DNA from: Phycisphaerales bacterium
GTDB taxonomy: Bacteria > Planctomycetota > Phycisphaerae > UBA1845
Assembly (NCBI GenBank): GCA_020852275.1
Contig: JADZBE010000007.1
Coordinates: forward strand, 62,001-126,000
Direction of reading: 5' to 3'
Length of the DNA: 64,000 bases
Part shown: positions 7,698 to 17,861 of the stretch, in pieces
Layout of the letters: every line of letters begins with the position of its first letter
How positions within the stretch are numbered: the stretch's first letter is position 1
Notes under the pieces: generated by a model
Told to the model about the DNA's origin: nothing
The model's database searches: none
Seen by the model: only the letters and a program-made list of their open reading frames with translations
Program-made: the position numbers and the translations under genes

Positions 7698-10094
7698 TTA
7701 CACCATTCCAAACGACTTCCTCAGTCCCCACTCCAACGTGATGATAAGAATGAACAGGACGACGGTCAGCCGGGAGTCCCATAACGGCTCGGTCACATCG
7801 TCGGGCACTTGGACGCTGCGGTCGCGGAGGCCGCTCATCGTCGAAGCCAGCTCGTCATACTCGATGAGCCTTCCGCCGGTTCCCACGCAGATCTGCCGCA
7901 GCAGCTCGTGGTTGGCTTCAGGCTTGCGTGACTCAAGATCAAGCGCCGCGACCTGGATCGACGTGGAGGCCGGCCGCTCGGCGCTTCCCATCGTGGATTC
8001 AACGGCCACCACGAAGCTGCCCGGCGCCGCGGCGGTGATTCCACCCTCGAAGACGTCGGCGTCATCGCGGAGTCGGCGCACTTCGAGGCGCGCGACGGGC
8101 GCGCCGTCGGCGTCAGTGAGCCTCACGGCGAGCGTGGACGTCAAAGTCGAGACGACGTCAGGATCGAGCACCTTGACTTCGACGCCGATGCGTTCGCCCA
8201 GCGCGTAGCGGCGTCGATCCGTGGCGATGACCATGCGGCGATCCTGTCCCATGCGCCGCTGCGGCATGAGCGATCGCGCGACTTGGATCCAGTAAGCGTC
8301 GTGATGGAACTCGCCCGTGTGACGCCGCCACAGCCAGGTGTCGTCAGTGGCCTGAAAGAAGAGCTTGCCCGCGCCGTAGCGACCCGTGACCACGAGCGGC
8401 ATGGGGCCTTGCTCGGACTGCTGCGTTGGATGCTCGAGCAGCACGGTCGCGCCGGGCTTGGGTCCGAGCGTTCGGGAAAACCAGTAGAGATCCGGGAAGC
8501 CCTCGAAAATCCGCTCGTTCTCCTGGCGGTCGGCGGAGAAGCGGAAGAGGCGGCTGCCTTGACCTTCCAAAGTGAGCCGGGGATGGAAGCCGACCGTCAG
8601 CGCGGCGTCGGCGTGTCCGGTGGATTCGGGGTCGATGCGCACGGGGATGAGCCGTTCGAGCGGCGTTCCGAGGAAGCGCTGGGGCGCGTGCCTTTCCCCG
8701 GCGATGAGTCCGAAGCCGCCGCCTTCGTTGCCCACGAAGTCCAGAATCATTTTCATCTGCGCGACGCTGAGCCAGTTGCCGCGCGGATCGACGTCGCCGA
8801 AGAGCACGAGGTCGTAGCGGCTCAGCTCCTCCGGCGTTTCGGGGAAGCGGCGGATCGGGTCCGTGCCTTCCTGGATGAAGCCCTCGTCGGCTTCGAGCAG
8901 GAGAACGCTGACTTGAACGGTGCGCTCGCGCAGCAGCGCGGTCTTCAGGAAGCGGTATTCGTAGCGCGGGTAGCCGTCCACGTACAGCACGCGCAGCTTC
9001 TCGTCCGCGACGGCAACGTCCACCAGCTCGACATTGTTGGCCGTCTCGGTTTCATCAGCGAGCGGGACCATTTCGACGCGGAGGCGGTGGACGCCCGGTT
9101 CGGTGGGGCGCGTGCGGAGTTCGACGTCGCCGGCGGCGCCGGGCGTGATCGCAGCCGACTGCTCGGAGAGGACGCGACCGGTGGCGTCGTCCACAAGTCG
9201 CGCGATCACGCTCGTTTCGGCAGGTTGACCGGTGGCGGAGATTCTCGCAGTGACCGCGAGCACGTCGTTGGCGAAGACGGACTCCGGAGCTCGGACGGTT
9301 TCAATCGCCACGTCCGTCACGGGCGACGCCGATCCGACGCGGAGCGCATAAATCGGCACGTTCTGGGCCTGAGCAAGCTGGATCAGATCGAAGACGTCGG
9401 CGGTGGTGGTGGATTGGCCGTCACTGATGAGAAGGATGGAGGAGAGACGGTGATTCTGCTCACGGCGGAGGACGGTCTGCAGCGCGCCGACGACGTCGGA
9501 ATTGTCGCCGTCAGGGGTCATGGCGCGCAGCGCTTCGGCGATGGGGGCCGCCGACGCCGGAGCCGCGGGGGGGGGGCCTTCGCGCAGGGCGGCGGCGAAA
9601 CCGAACAGGTGCAGGAGATTCGGCGAAGGCACGCAGCGCAGCGCCGCGGCGTCGTCCCTGAGCAACGCGGCGCGAGCGAGGCCCAGCCGAGGTGATTCGG
9701 CAAGCGCCTTCCCGTCATCCATACCCGTGCCCGCAAACACGCGCTGCCGCTCGTCCGCCGAAAGGGCGTCGCTGCGGGCCATGCTGCGCGACTCATCCAC
9801 GAGCACGACGACCTTCGACGGCTCGACCCGGTTGCGCTGCAGCACAAGGGCAGGCCGGCACAGCAGCGCGCCCACCAGACCGATCAGCGAGAGCCGGAGC
9901 GTACCGAGCAGCACTCGTCTGCCGCGCGAACCCGGCTCGCGGTGGTACACAAAGCCCACCAGGAGGACCGCGCACACGGCCAGCCCGAAGATCGCCCACG
10001 GCTCCAGCGCGAGCTGCCACTTGAGCGAGACGGGGGCGTCCTTCCCCAGCCGGATGCTCTCGAGGTCCAGCAGCCATTGCAGCAAGCGGCTCAT
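7698..10094 (-). CDS. vWA membrane protein with class-I amidotransferase-like domain
   Basis: At 798 aa, it has two N-terminal membrane helices (about 32-50 and 62-82), then a von Willebrand A region starting VVVLVDESRSM, whose DESRS matches a MIDAS DxSxS motif, continuing to ILLISDGQSTT. After about residue 310 come CARDB-like beta segments. A glutamine-amidotransferase-like fold begins at VLYVDGYPRYEYRFL; no catalytic Cys is evident. A C-terminal helix (LTVVLFILIITLEWGL) ends the protein. It is typical of the BatA/vWA group in MoxR operons, with presumed metal-dependent protein-interaction roles at the membrane. Its ATG overlaps the stop of the upstream gene in an ATGA, indicating translational coupling. 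Confidence 0.85.
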   Translation of the reverse strand: MSRLLQWLLDLESIRLGKDAPVSLKWQLALEPWAIFGLAVCAVLLVGFVYHREPGSRGRRVLLGTLRLSLIGLVGALLCRPALVLQRNRVEPSKVVVLVDESRSMARSDALSADERQRVFAGTGMDDGKALAESPRLGLARAALLRDDAAALRCVPSPNLLHLFGFAAALREGPPPAAPASAAPIAEALRAMTPDGDNSDVVGALQTVLRREQNHRLSSILLISDGQSTTTADVFDLIQLAQAQNVPIYALRVGSASPVTDVAIETVRAPESVFANDVLAVTARISATGQPAETSVIARLVDDATGRVLSEQSAAITPGAAGDVELRTRPTEPGVHRLRVEMVPLADETETANNVELVDVAVADEKLRVLYVDGYPRYEYRFLKTALLRERTVQVSVLLLEADEGFIQEGTDPIRRFPETPEELSRYDLVLFGDVDPRGNWLSVAQMKMILDFVGNEGGGFGLIAGERHAPQRFLGTPLERLIPVRIDPESTGHADAALTVGFHPRLTLEGQGSRLFRFSADRQENERIFEGFPDLYWFSRTLGPKPGATVLLEHPTQQSEQGPMPLVVTGRYGAGKLFFQATDDTWLWRRHTGEFHHDAYWIQVARSLMPQRRMGQDRRMVIATDRRRYALGERIGVEVKVLDPDVVSTLTSTLAVRLTDADGAPVARLEVRRLRDDADVFEGGITAAAPGSFVVAVESTMGSAERPASTSIQVAALDLESRKPEANHELLRQICVGTGGRLIEYDELASTMSGLRDRSVQVPDDVTEPLWDSRLTVVLFILIITLEWGLRKSFGMV

Positions 10095-12301
10095 GCCGGC
10101 GACCTCCGCGACTCGGCTCGTCCGCCGCCCAGCGACGCCGCCAGCATCATCTCCATCAGGAGCAACGCCAGCACCCCCGCCAGCGCCGTGCCGCCGAGAT
10201 CCGAGGCGCGCAGGGTCCTGGTCGGCGCGGCGAAGTTCGCATCATCCGAGAGAATGGTCGCGCGCTCGCCGAGAAGCGACGTGAGTCGCGCCGTTTCGAT
10301 CGCACGAAGATTGGATTCCCCCGCGGGCCCATTGACGGCAAAGGGGCGGGATTCGCCGCCGACCTGCACGTGCATCAGTCCCGGCTCGAGCACCGGTCCG
10401 GCGCTGAACGTGAGCCGCGGGCCCATGCCTGATTGGAGCAACGTGCCGCGCAGAGGCTTGCCGGAAGGGGAGGTCGCCTGCGCCTGCATCGAGCCTTGTC
10501 CCACGCGGAGCGGCTCAGCGATCGTGGCGCCCACGGTCACGTTGCGATGCGCGCCGCGCTGCGGCAGCATCGACGACGTGAGGCTCAGCAGGAGCGCGAC
10601 GTAGTCGCCCTTGCCCGGCAGGTTGTTCCAGTCCATGTTCGCGGTGGACGTGAAGACGGCGCACGCGCCCTCGCCGAGGCGCCGCACCACGAGGGCGGGG
10701 TCGCCGTTGCCGTAACCCAGCGCGATCTGCGACTCCTTGGCGTCCGGTTCGATCGCCAGGTACTTCTCCACCCGCGCCAGAAAAAGCCCGCTTTCCGGCA
10801 TCAGTGCGAAGTCCGCGGTGAGCGGATGCGGCGGGTCGGTCAGTTTCAGCCGCGTCCAGGCGTGATCGCCCTCGACCGCGGTGACGACCCCGCCGAGCGT
10901 GCCGGGCAGCAGAGGGTGCGCGGGCGTGGCCGCGTGGCGGTTGTAGTGATCGGCGGACACGAGATCGCCGCCGAAGATCAGCAGCGCGCCGCCGGCGCGG
11001 GTGAACCCTTCGAGCCGCATCCACGATTCTTCAGCGAGACGCTGCACGTTGCACAGCGCGATCAGGTCATACTCGTCGAACACTTCGCCGGGCAGTTCGA
11101 GGTCGGTGATCACCTTCGGGTCGAACAGACCCGGTTCGCCGCGCTGCGTCTGCGGGGAAAGGGCCGTCGCCAGGTAGCCGGCCTGCCCTTCCATGCGCGT
11201 CGCGCCGGGTCGCCCATCCACGAGCAGCAGTCCCACGCTGCGTCGAACCTCGATGGACAGGTCGCGCCGATCGTCCGCGGCCAGGGCGTTGTCCGACGGG
11301 GCGGTGAGCGTGGCGGTCAACCCGAACGTGCCCGCGTCGGTGAAGTGGACGACTCCCTGCTCGACCGCGCGGGCGCCGGGTTCGATCGGCGGCAGCGCCA
11401 CTTCAGCAGCGATTCGATCCCCCTGTTTAACCTGGAGCGTCACACCCCGCAGCACGCGCGGGCCGAAGTTGACGACCTCCGCTTCGAACCGCGCGGGAAA
11501 GCCGATTCCGACCAGCGGATTTTGCAGTTCGAAGCGGGTGAGCGCCACGTTGGGCGGATGGGTCTGCAAGGGCTGGAACACCGTGAGATCGCAGTCCGAC
11601 GCAAGCTGCGCGACGGCGCTCGCGCCCGTGGTGAACTGACCGCTCGAATCCCAGTCTACCTCCGCCAGGTCCGTCAGCAGGTACACCGACTGGTTGCGCT
11701 TCAGGATCGTCGAGCGGTCGATCAGGCCGCGTATGGCGTCGGCGGTCGCATGAAGGTCTCCGGCTAAAAACGTCGGCTCGATCATGGAGAGGCGGTCCAG
11801 CGCCGCGCGGCGATCCACGGCTTCGGCAAGGCGAACCGGCTCGCCACTTGCACTGAGCGTCACCAGGCTCACGGCGTCATCGGCGGGAAAAGCTTCTATC
11901 AGCTCTTGCGCTCGTTGCCGGAGCGCGTCGAATCGCGTGCCCACGCCGGCGGGGATTTTGGCCTGCGCCGAAAGAGAATCGTCCAGCAGAATGATGCGAT
12001 GCGCCCGCGCTGCGCTCGACACTGCGAAGGACGCGGAGGAGAGAAACGGACGCGCGGCCGCCAGCCCGAGCAGGAGCACAACGGCTGCGCGGATCGCAAG
12101 CAGCACCCAGTGCTCCAGGAAAATCCGGCTGCGGCTCTGCCTGGTGGCGGCGAGCAGGAACGCCATCGCCGCCCAGGGGATCCGCCGGTGGCGACGACGA
12201 TTCAGCAGGTGGATGACCACGGGGATGGACGCCGCGGCAAGCCCGGCCGCCCCCAGTCCCGGATGCAGAAACCCGGATGCCTGTCCCGACAGTTCGAGCA
12301 C
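10091..12301 (-). CDS. BatA-like N-terminal domain and vWA membrane protein
   Basis: This 736-aa protein starts with GTG at 12301. Residues 10-75 match the aerotolerance-regulator (BatA) N-terminal region: FLHPGLGAAGLAAASIPVVI, HLLNRRRHRRIPWAAM, then a second membrane helix. A vWA-like segment follows with ILLDDSLSAQ, giving the DxSxS MIDAS pattern. A middle amidotransferase-like part contains LLLVDGRPGATR. A C-terminal membrane helix (LAGVLALLLMEMMLAASLGG) is present. It lies four bases after the DUF58 stop and shares an ATGA overlap with the next vWA gene, so the three form one transcription unit. The role is probably cell-envelope stress or complex assembly with MoxR, by family analogy. 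Confidence 0.85.
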   Translation of the reverse strand: MLELSGQASGFLHPGLGAAGLAAASIPVVIHLLNRRRHRRIPWAAMAFLLAATRQSRSRIFLEHWVLLAIRAAVVLLLGLAAARPFLSSASFAVSSAARAHRIILLDDSLSAQAKIPAGVGTRFDALRQRAQELIEAFPADDAVSLVTLSASGEPVRLAEAVDRRAALDRLSMIEPTFLAGDLHATADAIRGLIDRSTILKRNQSVYLLTDLAEVDWDSSGQFTTGASAVAQLASDCDLTVFQPLQTHPPNVALTRFELQNPLVGIGFPARFEAEVVNFGPRVLRGVTLQVKQGDRIAAEVALPPIEPGARAVEQGVVHFTDAGTFGLTATLTAPSDNALAADDRRDLSIEVRRSVGLLLVDGRPGATRMEGQAGYLATALSPQTQRGEPGLFDPKVITDLELPGEVFDEYDLIALCNVQRLAEESWMRLEGFTRAGGALLIFGGDLVSADHYNRHAATPAHPLLPGTLGGVVTAVEGDHAWTRLKLTDPPHPLTADFALMPESGLFLARVEKYLAIEPDAKESQIALGYGNGDPALVVRRLGEGACAVFTSTANMDWNNLPGKGDYVALLLSLTSSMLPQRGAHRNVTVGATIAEPLRVGQGSMQAQATSPSGKPLRGTLLQSGMGPRLTFSAGPVLEPGLMHVQVGGESRPFAVNGPAGESNLRAIETARLTSLLGERATILSDDANFAAPTRTLRASDLGGTALAGVLALLLMEMMLAASLGGGRAESRRSPA

Positions 12302-12305
12302 GCCG

Positions 12306-13250
12306 TCAACCCCTCCCCAGAACGCGCGACGACCGCTGCCTCATCCTCGTGGCGCGAGATGCCAGGTAGGAACTCAGCCCCACATCCATGGGCGTGGCCG
12401 TGTCGAACGTGACATAGTCGATGAGCATCCGGCTGCAGCCGGCCTGCAGGTGGGCGCGGAACTTCTCCACTTCCTCCAAGTAGCGCTCGCGCACCGTGCG
12501 CGGCTCGGCGAGCAGCCGCCCCGCGCCTTCCAGTCCCTCGAACATCGTGGGACCCGACAGCTCAAACTTGAGCTCGGCCCGGTCCCAAAGATGGCACGCG
12601 ACGACTTCGTGCCGACAGTAGCGCAGATGACGCAGTCCGCGGAGGATGCTGTCGGCGTCGTCAAAGAAATCGCTGATGATGAAGATGAGCATCCGCCGCG
12701 GAAGGCGCTCGGCCAGCTCGTTGAACACGGAGGCGAGCGAGGTCTTGGCCTTGCGCGTCTTGCCCTCCAGCTCGTGGATGATCGTCTTCCACTGCGCGGA
12801 ACTGCTGGAGGGGCGGACGAATTCCCGCAGGTTTTCGTCGAAAAGGGCGAGTCCCACGGCGTCCGCCTGCTGCAGCGCGAGATACGACAGCGATGCGGCC
12901 AGCGAGGTGGCGTACTCGTGCTTGGGCATCGGCGCGCCGGGCGACTGGAAGCTCATCGACTCGCTGGTATCGACGACCAGCAGGCAGTTGAGGTTGGTCT
13001 CCTGCTCATATTCCTTGATGTAGTGCTTGTCGGTGCGACCGTACACCTTCCAGTCGATGTGGCGTATGTCGTCGCCCTGAACGTACTGGCGGTGGTCGGC
13101 GTACTCGATGGACAGGCCGCGGTAGGGGCTGCGGTGCATGCCGGTGAAGTAGCCTTCCACGATGAGACGCGCGCGCAGCTCCAGCCCGCGTATCCGCGCG
13201 AGCACGCCCGGATCCAGAAACTTGCGATAGCTGACGTGCGATTCAATCAC
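12306..13250 (-). CDS. DUF58 domain protein
   Basis: The 314-aa product starts at a GTG at 13250 (VIESHVSYRKFLDPGVLARI), where family similarity begins, with AAAGGA nearby; an ATG at 13313 would add 21 unlikely residues. The DUF58 hallmark RGLSIEYADHRQYVQGDDIR, followed by HIDWKVYGRTDK, is present at about residues 42-75. A vWA-like region follows with VVDTSESM and later LIFIISDFFDD. DUF58 proteins almost always lie next to MoxR AAA+ ATPases and are thought to be their partners or substrates. Gene order moxR-DUF58-BatA-vWA is conserved across bacteria. The 248-bp gap to moxR holds palindromic repeats. Confidence 0.9.
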   Translation of the reverse strand: MIESHVSYRKFLDPGVLARIRGLELRARLIVEGYFTGMHRSPYRGLSIEYADHRQYVQGDDIRHIDWKVYGRTDKHYIKEYEQETNLNCLLVVDTSESMSFQSPGAPMPKHEYATSLAASLSYLALQQADAVGLALFDENLREFVRPSSSSAQWKTIIHELEGKTRKAKTSLASVFNELAERLPRRMLIFIISDFFDDADSILRGLRHLRYCRHEVVACHLWDRAELKFELSGPTMFEGLEGAGRLLAEPRTVRERYLEEVEKFRAHLQAGCSRMLIDYVTFDTATPMDVGLSSYLASRATRMRQRSSRVLGRG

Positions 13251-13313
13251 GCGCGATCCTTTGCATCTGACGATCCGGCATTCTGTGACCCTGTCGATAG
13301 CGCAGCTTTTCAA

Positions 13314-13444
13314 CGTAGGGCGGGCTACGCCCGCTTCGCATCGTAGGGCGGGCTATGCCCGCCGTTCTGCCGGCCCACAAGCCGGTGGGAATAGTCCGCT
13401 GCACGCCGGCGCCTGCGCTGTGAGGCGGGCATAGCCCGCCCTGC
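13314..13444. repeat. GTAGGGCGGGC(A/T)(C/T)GCCCGCC repeats between moxR and DUF58
   Basis: Three copies of a short GC-rich inverted repeat occur at 13314-13334, 13342-13363 and, in reverse, 13423-13444. Copies two and three are exact inverted complements over about 20 bases (TAGGGCGGGCTATGCCCGCC) and could fold into a long hairpin. The unit is a frequent type of planctomycete intergenic repeat. The rest of 13251-13498 has no gene. Confidence 0.8.
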
Positions 13445-13498
13445 GTTTTCAGGTGGCTGACAGCTAAGAGCTAACAGCCAACCGCGAACAGCCAATTG

Positions 13499-14605
<1,107 letters not shown>

Positions 14606-15103
14606 GTGTGATCCCCGCCCATCCTTCCAGTGATTGCCGCCGATCCATCGTCTGGTTCCCGCCCATCCCGCGCAGGCCGATCCCCTGCCCGTGAAATGTT
14701 CACGGATTCGCAGATTTGCAGCCGCCCTGAGCCTCGCGCCAGGCGCGCACTCCTGTTGGATTATCGGCGGCAAAGTTCGCCGGGTCAGCCCCGGCGCGTA
14801 AGAAATGTGAAGGATTTCATTGCGCAGGGCCTGCCGGGGGATGCCATCGCCCGGTTCCCGGCTCCAGGGCGGCCGATTAACGCGGGCGTGGGGCGAGCAT
14901 CTGAGAGAGGGGCGCCGCACGGCGGATCGACAGCCGTCCGCGGTCGGGCTCGAAACCGGGCATCGGGACCGTCACCCCCGCGCGGGCGGGGGTCCCGCCC
15001 GCCCTGGAAAATCGCCGCCTGCTCGCCGCCTCGCAAGCAACCGGCTGGATTCCCGCCTTCGCGGGAATGACACGTGTCGCCGTTCACGACGGGCTGACGG
15101 GAT
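14606..15103. repeat. Divergent intergenic region with composite REP-like element
   Basis: This 498-bp region separates divergent genes. Between 14969 and 15072 is a composite element: a GTCACCCCCGC hairpin at the left, a spacer, then GGATTCCCGCCTTCGCGGGA at about 15049-15068. Variants recur at 17504-17640, 21411-21512 and 35107-35213. The two ends are inverted relative to each other (GTCAC ... GTGAC / GTCAT ... ATGAC), like a miniature element with terminal inverted repeats. The rest of the interval has no recognisable gene. Confidence 0.75.
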
Positions 15104-16219
15104 GTGAGATGGATGGACCCGGAGACGCTTGACATATTCGAGAACGTGCACTTGCTGGCATGCCGCTGCGGGTTGACGCACCGGCTCGCGGAGACTCAGG
15201 TCGGCGTGCCGCTCGAATGCCCCCACTGCGGCGAGGTGTTCCTTGTGCCGCGCGCGGGTCAAGGGACGGAGCCGATCCCTCTGGTCGGCGCGGAGCAGGA
15301 TGAAAAGGCTCGGTTGGAGGCCGACCTGTGCCCGCGCACGCCGGGTGGCATGTTGACGCGCGCCGATGTGCAGTTTGATCCCCCTGCCGAGGTCGTGATT
15401 GAAGACGCGGAGTATCTTCAGCGGCAGGAGGCGATCAAGGAGGCGCGGCGCGGGAGCCAGTTCCGGCGCGACCTGGCGTGGAACCTGCTCTTCTTCGCCG
15501 ATGCGCGCAACGTCGGTCCGATGTTCGTGATCTGGCTGCTGGTGACGATCGAGATCGCCGCTGTCAGGGCCTCGATCGGGTCGCCCGTCTTCATGTTCAT
15601 GGTCTTCGCGCTCATCCTCGCCGGCATGATCGAAGGACTCATCGGCGGCATGATGCTCCACACCGTCGAGGGCGCCTCCACGGGCGCAGAGGACGTCGCG
15701 CGGCTTCCGTCGTTCGACGATCTTCTGGCAGAGTGGCCTCGGCATGTGATCGAACCGCTGCTGCTGTCCGGCGCGACGGGGATTGTGGCGCTGGGGCCGG
15801 GGCTGACGGTGCTCTCCGTTGCGTGGGCGAAGACACCCGTCGGCGCGAGCCTTCCCCTCGATGCGTGGGTCGCATCCGGTCTGGTGCTGGTCGTCGGGAT
15901 GATCTTCTGGCCCGTCCTGATTCTGGCGGCCGTCCACGGAGAGATCGGCGATCTGCTGCGATTTGACCTGATGGTCCGCACGATTCGCGCGACCGTGGGG
16001 GCGTATCTCTGGACGCTCGCCTACGCGGCGTTTGGCCTTTTGCTGACCGGCGTGGCGCTCGTCGCCCTGGTGCTTATAAACTCTCCCCTCATTCCTACCG
16101 GTTTTTTACTTGCCATGCTGCTGGCCGGCGTGCGATGCTATGGGCAGGTCGTGGTCATGCGCGGCATCGGGCTGTTCGCGCGGCATTACAAGCGGCGGTT
16201 CGCCTGGAACTGGGCTTAG
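15104..16219 (+). CDS. Zinc-ribbon multi-pass membrane protein, copy 1
   Basis: This product is 371 aa from GTG 15104; an ATG at 15113 is equally possible. The N-terminus carries a zinc-ribbon pair (LACRCG, then LECPHCGEVFLVP). A variable linker follows, then about five membrane helices between residues 135 and 350, ending LFARHYKRRFAWNWA. It shares order, linker type and the C-terminal HYK.RFAW.W signature with the gene at 16390-17481, so the two look like tandem duplicates. The family is planctomycete-type and unassigned. The zinc ribbon should be cytoplasmic if the C-terminal Arg-rich tail is inside. Function is unknown; divergent from moxR. Confidence 0.75.
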   Translation: MRWMDPETLDIFENVHLLACRCGLTHRLAETQVGVPLECPHCGEVFLVPRAGQGTEPIPLVGAEQDEKARLEADLCPRTPGGMLTRADVQFDPPAEVVIEDAEYLQRQEAIKEARRGSQFRRDLAWNLLFFADARNVGPMFVIWLLVTIEIAAVRASIGSPVFMFMVFALILAGMIEGLIGGMMLHTVEGASTGAEDVARLPSFDDLLAEWPRHVIEPLLLSGATGIVALGPGLTVLSVAWAKTPVGASLPLDAWVASGLVLVVGMIFWPVLILAAVHGEIGDLLRFDLMVRTIRATVGAYLWTLAYAAFGLLLTGVALVALVLINSPLIPTGFLLAMLLAGVRCYGQVVVMRGIGLFARHYKRRFAWNWA

Positions 16220-16239
16220 CAATCCGTGGTGGAACTCGG

Positions 16240-16338
16240 CAGGGTGGCACGGTCTGGCGTACTCGCCAGGCCGTGGTGAGCACGACAAACGCAGCCCTTC
16301 TTGCCACGCGACGGGTCCGCTGCTGCGGACCCGCGCCA
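16240..16338. repeat. GGTCTGGCGTACTCGCCAGG dispersed repeat, copy A
   Basis: This sequence has two palindromic parts: CTGGCGTACTCGCCAG near 16254-16269 and GGGTCCGCTGCTGCGGACCC near 16313-16332. Both parts recur in the same order at 52062-52152, and the first part recurs at 63807-63945. It fills most of the gap between two zinc-ribbon membrane genes. Confidence 0.8.
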
Positions 16339-16389
16339 CCCATCGAGCGTCGTTCTGTCTGCGTTGCTACATGCAAAGGATTTGACCCC

Positions 16390-17481
16390 ATGACGCTGGT
16401 CGCCTGTTCCTGCGGCGCGAAGTACAAAGTCCCTGAGGAGAAGCTCGGCAAGACCGCCAAGTGCGCCAAGTGCGGTCACGCCCTCCTGTTGCGACGCCCC
16501 GACGAGGCGGTCGAGCCGATTCCGCTGGCTTCGTCGGGAGGTCTGCTCGATGATGAAATCGCCTCCGCCGCCCAGCGCTCTATCGAAGCGCCGCGCGGCA
16601 TGAAAGACTCGCACGAGGCGAAGTTCGACGCCCGCCCGGAGGACTTCGGCTACGCCCCGGTGGCAGGCAGCCGGGGGGTGGCCGGTCGGCGTCGCACGGG
16701 CAATTTCTTCAACGACGTGGTGTGGACGCTGCTCTTCTTCACCAATCCGCACAACCTGGCGGTGATGATCGGCGTGTGGATCATCATGGGCCTGCTGCGG
16801 TTCGCGCTCTTCGGCGGTTTCCTCGCGATCCTCGCCTTTATCGTCGTCAAGGGCTGGTACGCCGCGTTCAAGTTCAGCATCATCGCCGCAGCCGCCAATG
16901 GGGAGGACGACCTGCCGCGCATGGGCGACGGTTTCGATGATTTCTGGGACGGCGTTCTCCTTCCGCTGTTTCGTTACATCGCCGCGTCGCTCCTGGCGAT
17001 GCTGCCGATCTTCATCTACCTCGTCTGGGTGTTCAGCAGATTCGAAACGGCCGACGGGTTGATGCTCAAGGACTACTTCATCGGTGCGTGGCGATACGAC
17101 GACTACGGGCCGTTTCTCGACAGCACCGAGGCGCTGGTCGTCGGCGGACTCGCCTGCATGTTGGCGGGGATGTTCATGTGGCCCATGTTCATGCTGGTGG
17201 CGGGGCTGGGCGGCGTAGCGGCGCTGGTCCGTTTGGATCTGATGTTCACCACCATCGTGCGCACGTTCCCCATCTACCTGCTGGTCGTCGTGCTGGTTTT
17301 CGGCTCGTTCGCCCTGGGCGGTCTGGCGGCGGCGCTGCTGAGTGCGACGGGCAAGGCGCCTCTGCTGCTGATGGGGGCACTGGTGGGCATGATGGACGTC
17401 TACCTGACGATCGTGGCCATGCGCGTCATCGGGCTGTACTACCACCACTACAAGAAGCGGTTCGCCTGGTCGTGGGGGTAG
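16390..17481 (+). CDS. Zinc-ribbon multi-pass membrane protein, copy 2
   Basis: This 363-aa protein starts at ATG 16390 with AAAGGA 11 bases upstream. Its N-terminus is a treble-clef-like ribbon: VACSCGAKYKVPEEKLGKT, then AKCAKCGHAL, similar to planctomycete MJ0042-type zinc fingers. After a linker there are about five membrane helices (residues 110-350), and the end is YHHYKKRFAWSWG. It is paralogous to the preceding gene and probably co-transcribed with it despite a repeat between. The function is not recognised; a membrane signalling or envelope role is speculation. Confidence 0.78.
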   Translation: MTLVACSCGAKYKVPEEKLGKTAKCAKCGHALLLRRPDEAVEPIPLASSGGLLDDEIASAAQRSIEAPRGMKDSHEAKFDARPEDFGYAPVAGSRGVAGRRRTGNFFNDVVWTLLFFTNPHNLAVMIGVWIIMGLLRFALFGGFLAILAFIVVKGWYAAFKFSIIAAAANGEDDLPRMGDGFDDFWDGVLLPLFRYIAASLLAMLPIFIYLVWVFSRFETADGLMLKDYFIGAWRYDDYGPFLDSTEALVVGGLACMLAGMFMWPMFMLVAGLGGVAALVRLDLMFTTIVRTFPIYLLVVVLVFGSFALGGLAAALLSATGKAPLLLMGALVGMMDVYLTIVAMRVIGLYYHHYKKRFAWSWG

Positions 17482-17861
17482 CATCGCGAGATGAAGGGTG
17501 AAGCCCGTCATTCCCGCGAAGGCAGGAATCCAGCTTCGTCGTTCCCGCGAAGGCGGGAATCCGGCTTCGTCGTTCCCGCGAAGGCGGGAATCCGGCGTTT
17601 TTCCGTGCGCCCTGGACCCCCACCTGCGCGGGGGTGACGGCTCCGCTGCCCCTCGGGGCTTCGATTGCCGTGAGTTTTCCCGGAAACGCGGTCAGCGCGG
17701 CGCGATTTCCCCTTGACCGGCCTCTGTCCGGGTTCCAATAATCCAGCGGCAGCGCGGTCGGGCGGCGGGTTCGCCGGCGGTTCTCATCCGATATATTTAA
17801 CGGTCGGCCTGTCGCGTTGCCCCGGATGCCTGGATCCTCAACCCTGAACGGGAGGCTCGCC
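17482..17861. repeat. Gene-free stretch with three tandem GTTCCCGCGAAGGCGGGAAT elements
   Basis: At 17509-17593 three nearly identical units (TTCCCGCGAAGGCGGGAATC; the first reads GGCAGG) repeat every 33 bp, followed by ACCCCCACCTGCGCGGGGGT to about 17640. It is the largest copy of the composite REP-like element in the window. An RBS-like GGGAGG just before the next gene lies at about 17849. Nothing else is recognisable. Confidence 0.85.

Noticed and set aside
16216-17511. 431-codon minus-strand frame over the second zinc-ribbon gene
   Set aside because: It is His/Gln/Arg-rich low-complexity translation of the opposite strand; the plus strand has zinc ligands and membrane helices.
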